Source of the DNA: Reclinomonas americana ATCC 50394
Lineage: Eukaryota; Jakobida; Jakobea; Jakobida
Reading direction: 5' to 3'
NCBI GenBank assembly: GCA_048213135.1
Contig: PS015009.1
Location: forward strand, 1,364,001-1,428,000
DNA length: 64,000 bases
Shown here: positions 60,398 to 64,000 of the stretch, in pieces
Layout: every line of letters begins with the position of its first letter
Position numbering within the stretch: position 1 is the first letter of the stretch
Notes under the pieces: model-generated
The model's input: only the letters and a program-made list of their open reading frames with translations
What the model was told of the DNA's origin: nothing
Database searches by the model: none
Position numbers and translations under genes: made by a program

Positions 60398-60513
60398 ACA
60401 AACGATTTTACGGTGATAGTCCTGCCCAATAAGGAGATGAAGCACAAGAGTGCGACGCCACAGAAGCTACAGCGCAGTACTACAGCCCGGATCATAAAAA
60501 ACCAAAACCTACC

Positions 60514-62001
60514 ATGTCATTAAAAGTATATAACAGTTACAGCCGCGTCAAGGAAGAGTTTACGCCCATTACGCCTGGCCATGTGGGCATGTATGTGTGC
60601 GGCCCCACGGTAAGCGGCGAAAGCCACCTGGGTCATGCCCGCCCATACATCACCTTTGATTATGTGTACCGCTACCTCACCTACCTGGGGTATAAAGTGC
60701 GCTATGTACGCAATATTACCGATGCCGGGCACTTTGAGGAAGAAGGCCGTGAGGCGGAAGATAAAATCTCTAAAAAAGCGGTGCTGGAAAGACTGGAACC
60801 AATGGAGCTGGTGCAGAAATATACTAACCTGTACCATTGGGCCATGCTGCAGTTCAATTGCGTGGAACCCAGTATTGAGCCCACCGCAACGGGACATATT
60901 GTGGAACAGATCAACATGATCGAGAAGATCATATCGGAAGGGTATGCCTACGAAGTGAATGGTTCCGTATATTTTGATGTAAAAAAATATGCCGCCGGCC
61001 ATGATTATGGCAAACTGAGCGGCAGGGTGATCGACGACCTGCTGGAGACCACGCGTGAGCTGGACGGGCAGGAAGAGAAACGCGACAGGGCCGATTTCGC
61101 CCTGTGGAAGAATGCCGCACCGGAACACATTATGCGCTGGAAAAGTCCGTGGGGCGAGGGTTTCCCGGGATGGCACATCGAGTGCTCGGCCATGGCGACC
61201 AAGTACCTGGGCGCTGAATTTGATATTCACGGCGGTGGTATGGACTTGCAGTTCCCGCATCACGAAAGCGAGATTGCCCAGAGTACCATCTGCAATCATT
61301 CCGCACCGGTACGCTACTGGATGCACAACAATATGATCACCATCAACGGTAAGAAGATGGGCAAGAGTTACAACAACGTGATCAAGCTGACAGAAATGTT
61401 CAGCGGTACGCATCACCTGCTCACGCAACCCTTTCATCCCATGGTGATCCGTTTCTTCATTTTGCAAAGTCATTACCGCAGCCCGGTCGACTTCAGCAGC
61501 GAAGCACTGGAAGCGAGTGAAAAAGCATTGAAGCGTTTGTGGGAAGCGTATGAGCATTTGCAAAAACTGCCTGCCGGTACCAACGCAGAAGCTTCGGACA
61601 AAGAACTGGATGAAAAAGTGAACAAATGGATAGCGGAGTTTGATGAGTTTATGGATGATGACTTCAGCACGGCGAAAGTGCTGGCCAATATGTTTGAACT
61701 GGCGCCGGTGATCAACTCCCTGAAAGACGGGCTGATACCTGCTGACAGCCTTTCCGCCTCCACGCTGGACCTGCTGAAAAAGCAAATGAAAGCCTTCCTG
61801 GAAGATATTTTCGGACTGAAGAGCATGACGGAAAACAGCAGTAAGTTCAATGAAGTGATGCAATTGCTGATCGACATCCGCAAGGAAGCGAAGACCAAAA
61901 GGGACTTTGCCACTTCCGACAAGATCAGGAACCAGCTGTCGGAACTGGGTATACAGCTGAAGGATGAGAAAGGGGGAGAGATGAGTTGGAAAATAGATTA
62001 A
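60514..62001 (+). CDS. cysS: Cysteinyl-tRNA synthetase
   Basis: CysS charges tRNA-Cys. The 495-residue class I synthetase has the HIGH-type motif HLGHARP (38-44), the first zinc Cys C29 ([11 protein letters not shown]), [15 protein letters not shown] and [13 protein letters not shown] zinc ligands, and the KMSKS variant [11 protein letters not shown]. The C-terminal anticodon-binding helical domain is complete ([25 protein letters not shown]). The 307-bp upstream gap contains a possible cysteine attenuator. A second short basic frame at 60438 overlaps the start and is judged spurious. Confidence 0.96.
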   Translation: MSLKVYNSYSRVKEEFTPITPGHVGMYVCGPTVSGESHLGHARPYITFDYVYRYLTYLGYKVRYVRNITDAGHFEEEGREAEDKISKKAVLERLEPMELVQKYTNLYHWAMLQFNCVEPSIEPTATGHIVEQINMIEKIISEGYAYEVNGSVYFDVKKYAAGHDYGKLSGRVIDDLLETTRELDGQEEKRDRADFALWKNAAPEHIMRWKSPWGEGFPGWHIECSAMATKYLGAEFDIHGGGMDLQFPHHESEIAQSTICNHSAPVRYWMHNNMITINGKKMGKSYNNVIKLTEMFSGTHHLLTQPFHPMVIRFFILQSHYRSPVDFSSEALEASEKALKRLWEAYEHLQKLPAGTNAEASDKELDEKVNKWIAEFDEFMDDDFSTAKVLANMFELAPVINSLKDGLIPADSLSASTLDLLKKQMKAFLEDIFGLKSMTENSSKFNEVMQLLIDIRKEAKTKRDFATSDKIRNQLSELGIQLKDEKGGEMSWKID

Positions 62002-62123
62002 TTAATGAATATGCGGATGCGGGAATGTGCGGATTGAAATTCACTGCCCACTGACTTTGTTTACTTTTCATGTAGCTGGTCCCATTGGCACATCTGCATA
62101 TCGTTTAATTCACACATTCACTT
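62002..62123. repeat. Intergenic GTGCGAAT-type repeat words
   Basis: ATGCGGATGCGGGAATGTGC (62011-62030) on the plus strand, and CACATCTGCATATCGTTTAA then CACACATTCAC near 62093-62122, which are complements of the same words. This arrangement gives an imperfect inverted pair before the glycosylase gene. Confidence 0.45.
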
Positions 62124-62735
62124 ATGCCGCACATTGCACACCTGACCAAAGACAAAAAACTCGCTGCAGTTGTTCTTCAGCAGGAAAAATATATACTCAG
62201 GAAAAGAAAGAATATTCACCTTCACCTGTGCAACTCCATTATGAGCCAGCAACTGAGTACAAAGGTGGCGGATGTATTCCAGCAGCGCTTCCTGGACCTG
62301 TATGGCGGAAAAACACCAACCGCTGAAGCCGTGGTGGCCACACCTTTTGAAACCTTGCGTGGAATAGGTTTGAGCAATGCCAAAGCGAATTATGTATTGA
62401 ATGTATGCCGGTTTTTTATTGAGAAAAAAATAACCGATGCGCAACTGCATAAAATGGAAAACGAAGAGGTGATCGCTTTTTTGACACAGATAAAAGGCGT
62501 GGGCCGCTGGACAGTGGAAATGATACTCATGTTCACGCTGGGCCGGGAAGATATTTTTGCCGTGGATGATTTGGGTATACAACAGGCGGTATGCAAACTC
62601 TATAAAATTGATCCCGCCGATAAAAAAGCCATGAAGGAAAAGATGCTGAAAGTATCTGCCAAATGGAGCCCCTACCGTACTTATGCCTGTAAATATCTAT
62701 GGGGATGGAAGGACAATACGCCTGCTGGTAGTTAG
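62124..62735 (+). CDS. HhH-GPD DNA glycosylase (AlkA/3-methyladenine type)
   Basis: This 203-residue base-excision enzyme has the helix-hairpin-helix ITQIKGVGRWTVEMILMFTLG and the following DDLGIQQAV segment, which carries the catalytic Asp of AlkA-type glycosylases. An HLHLCNSIMSQQLS start region also fits AlkA. It lacks the N-terminal TBP-like domain of E. coli AlkA, as is usual for the compact family. No FeS cluster Cys set is present, so it is not MutY or Nth. It removes alkylated bases. Confidence 0.88.
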   Translation: MPHIAHLTKDKKLAAVVLQQEKYILRKRKNIHLHLCNSIMSQQLSTKVADVFQQRFLDLYGGKTPTAEAVVATPFETLRGIGLSNAKANYVLNVCRFFIEKKITDAQLHKMENEEVIAFLTQIKGVGRWTVEMILMFTLGREDIFAVDDLGIQQAVCKLYKIDPADKKAMKEKMLKVSAKWSPYRTYACKYLWGWKDNTPAGS

Positions 62736-62800
62736 TATTGAGTATCAAGAGAAGTTTTCCTGTATTGATAAACTCATCTTGCTACCTGCTACTCGCTACT
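62728..62800. repeat. Intergenic AGTATAAAGTAG-type repeat, GTAGTTAG variant
   Basis: GTAGTTAGTATTGAGTATCA (62728-62747) and CTTGCTACCTGCTACTCGCT (62778-62797) are the two ends of the family seen at 20998 and 60207. Confidence 0.5.
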
Positions 62801-62815
62801 GATCTTCTTTGGAGA

Positions 62816-63289
62816 TCAAAATACAATTGAGTCTGCGATCCTTTCAAGATAACGCTGATCGGTTTCATCAAACTGATCCAATAGTTCACTGTCAACATCC
62901 AGCACACCGATCACTTCACCATTGCGGATAACAGGTATCACAATTTCCGACCTGGATAAACTGCTGCAGGCGATATGCCCCGGGAATTTTTCCACGTCGG
63001 GTACAATGAGGGTGCGTGCCTGTTCCCAGCTGGCGCCGCAAACACCTCGTCCCTTTTTAATTCGGGTGCAGGCCACCGGTCCCTGGAAAGGTCCCAGCAC
63101 CAGTTCACCTTCTTTTACGAGGTAAAATCCCACCCACAACCAGCCGAACTGTTCTTTAAGCGCCGCCACGGTGTTGGCCAGGTTGGCCACGAGGTCGGGT
63201 TCGCCTTCAATCAGCGCGTTAACCTGCGGAATGAGGGATTCGTAGATTTCTGATTTGGTACCCTGTATGATGTGGAGGTCTTCTGCCAT
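62816..63289 (-). CDS. msrC: Free methionine-(R)-sulfoxide reductase (GAF domain)
   Basis: This 157-residue GAF protein has the three fRMsr cysteines C74, C84 and C108 (VACTRIKKGRGVCGASW and HIACSSLSRSEIV), with the 10- and 24-residue spacing seen in E. coli fRMsr. GWLWVGFYLV and VIGVLDVDSELLDQFDETDQRYLERI are also typical. It reduces free methionine sulfoxide in the cytosol, complementing the periplasmic MsrB at 36243. A TATCTTTG box ends 4 nt before the ATG. Confidence 0.93.
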   Translation of the reverse strand: MAEDLHIIQGTKSEIYESLIPQVNALIEGEPDLVANLANTVAALKEQFGWLWVGFYLVKEGELVLGPFQGPVACTRIKKGRGVCGASWEQARTLIVPDVEKFPGHIACSSLSRSEIVIPVIRNGEVIGVLDVDSELLDQFDETDQRYLERIADSIVF

Positions 63290-63293
63290 ACCA

Positions 63294-63301
63294 CAAAGAT
63301 A
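63294..63301 (-). promoter_or_regulatory. -7 promoter box of msrC
   Basis: TATCTTTG on the minus strand matches TAnnTTTG and ends 4 nt before the ATG at 63289. Confidence 0.55.
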
Positions 63302-63310
63302 GATAATGAT

Positions 63311-64000
63311 CTATTGCAGCCGCACCACATTACCTATTTGTACAGGCTGGGGAGGCATAAACTGTCCATTGGGCAGCATTTGTGGCTGAAAGGCGAAAAT
63401 GCCACCCTGCGGAGTGACCGCGTACATAAAATTCGGGGTTTGATAGGTCCATGCCGCAATATTATCACGTGGCGGAGTGCTCCATCCTACCTGCATTGAC
63501 TGACCATTCACCGGGTCTACCGCCATAATCCTTCCCCTGTTGGTAACCAGGTACTGAACCGGGTATTGGTCATGCCAGAAAAAACACTGGATGGTATAGG
63601 TTTCCGATGGCTGGGACGGAGCAGTACTTGCCAGAGAAGCATCATCTGTTTGTTCCTGCGACTGGATATGGAACCTGTCTGCTTTCTGTGTTGCTTCCCG
63701 TTCAATACCATTATAATCGCGGGCATAATTGTAGGCAAACATTTCAACTCCCATTCTTTCATATTGTTCCACATGTGTCAGCTCATGCACCCACCAGGAA
63801 GTGGCATAAGGCGGCGGCTGGTTATTAAATACAATAATATCATCGACAGTTACAGCGAAATAATCGTTGCCAAACAGTTTTTGTCCCTGGCCGATAAAAT
63901 TGGGTAAAGTGATCTCTATATTACCGACGCAGTATTTGGCCCGGTTAAGTGTAGAGGGCGAAAAGTAACCGGCTAAAGCCTGTTTGATATTGGCCGGAAG
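63311..64000 (-). CDS. DUF4157-like (eCIS core-type) HELTH protein, 5' end outside the window
   Basis: The frame is open from the window end, so at least 229 residues are visible and the start lies beyond. Before the motif are LPANIKQALAGYFSPSTLN and a strand-rich stretch; the centre reads SWWVHELTHVEQYERMGVEMFAYNYARDY. HELTH is an HExxH zinc motif in the context of the DUF4157/eCIS-core family. After a polar spacer comes a repeated beta-like region (YLVTNRGRIMAVDP, FMYAVTPQGGIFAFQP). A metalloprotease-like role or a structural domain is possible. It cannot be classified further without its N-terminus. Confidence 0.65.
   Translation of the reverse strand, partial: LPANIKQALAGYFSPSTLNRAKYCVGNIEITLPNFIGQGQKLFGNDYFAVTVDDIIVFNNQPPPYATSWWVHELTHVEQYERMGVEMFAYNYARDYNGIEREATQKADRFHIQSQEQTDDASLASTAPSQPSETYTIQCFFWHDQYPVQYLVTNRGRIMAVDPVNGQSMQVGWSTPPRDNIAAWTYQTPNFMYAVTPQGGIFAFQPQMLPNGQFMPPQPVQIGNVVRLQ

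Noticed and set aside
60438-60524. A short basic frame with an AAGGAG-like site just before and overlapping cysS
   Set aside because: It has no Cys enrichment, overlaps the cysS start out of frame, and looks like chance; noted only because of the upstream Shine-Dalgarno-like string.
60520-61863. A 447-residue open frame on the minus strand inside cysS
   Set aside because: Antisense shadow of cysS with no recognisable motifs.
1-64000. tRNA, rRNA, tmRNA or other large structured RNA genes
   Set aside because: No cloverleaf ends with CCA-type acceptors or conserved rRNA cores were recognised in any intergenic region.

Overview
The window looks like a chromosomal segment from a Bacteroidota bacterium, most likely a Chitinophagaceae-type member. 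Three things support this. Promoter-like boxes of the Bacteroidota form TAnnTTTG recur before genes while Shine-Dalgarno sites are rare. The gene families are typical of the phylum (DUF2480, DUF3857 transglutaminase pairs, DUF4369/DUF5106-like TlpA thioredoxins, a rhomboid with a C-terminal DUF6576-like tail, GH3-like adenylating enzyme, LytTR/reg_prop remnants). Housekeeping genes are intermixed with secreted and lipoprotein genes. No rRNA, tRNA, CRISPR array, prophage or insertion sequence was seen.

Layout. 0-13 kb: ssb, a Pif1-HRDC-HTH helicase, mnmG with a cupin gene and an HNH-like gene, a palindromic repeat unit bounded by 35-bp direct repeats, ybeY, an orphan feoA with nadD, a chromate transporter-like gene, a 2-oxoglutarate oxygenase, lipoproteins and nadA. 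13.1-13.7 kb: a gene-free divergent region with an AT-rich stretch and a cluster of DnaA-box-like 9-mers, a candidate replication origin. 13.7-31 kb: a PpiD-like foldase, corA, a TPM protein, rhlE, an omega-amidase, an S41 protease, thiL-suhB, a BBE-type FAD oxidase and envelope glycosyltransferases, including a GT2 fused to a shortened sugar-phosphotransferase-like module. 31-39 kb: two DUF3857 proteins (one apparently catalytically dead), msrB, adk and a collapsed two-component gene. 39-46 kb: paaZ plus an enoyl-CoA hydratase-like gene, a HigBA-type toxin-antitoxin locus with a palindromic operator, and a SulP transporter-carbonic anhydrase operon. 46-56 kb: thioredoxin-like proteins, fabG, GH3, lptB, metF, an outer-membrane barrel and a parvulin foldase. 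56-64 kb: rlmD, tandem rhomboids, an EEP-family protein, cysS, an AlkA-like glycosylase, msrC, and a HELTH-motif protein running off the end.

The most interesting signal is upstream of cysS (60.29-60.40 kb): a promoter box, a 17-codon reading frame with four cysteine codons, then an intrinsic-terminator-like hairpin. This is the layout of a cysteine-responsive attenuation leader. A second general signal is that in eight genes the TAnnTTTG-type box ends only 3-5 nt before the start codon, which predicts leaderless or near-leaderless transcripts. Assignments come from reading motifs and domain order by eye; no database search was possible.
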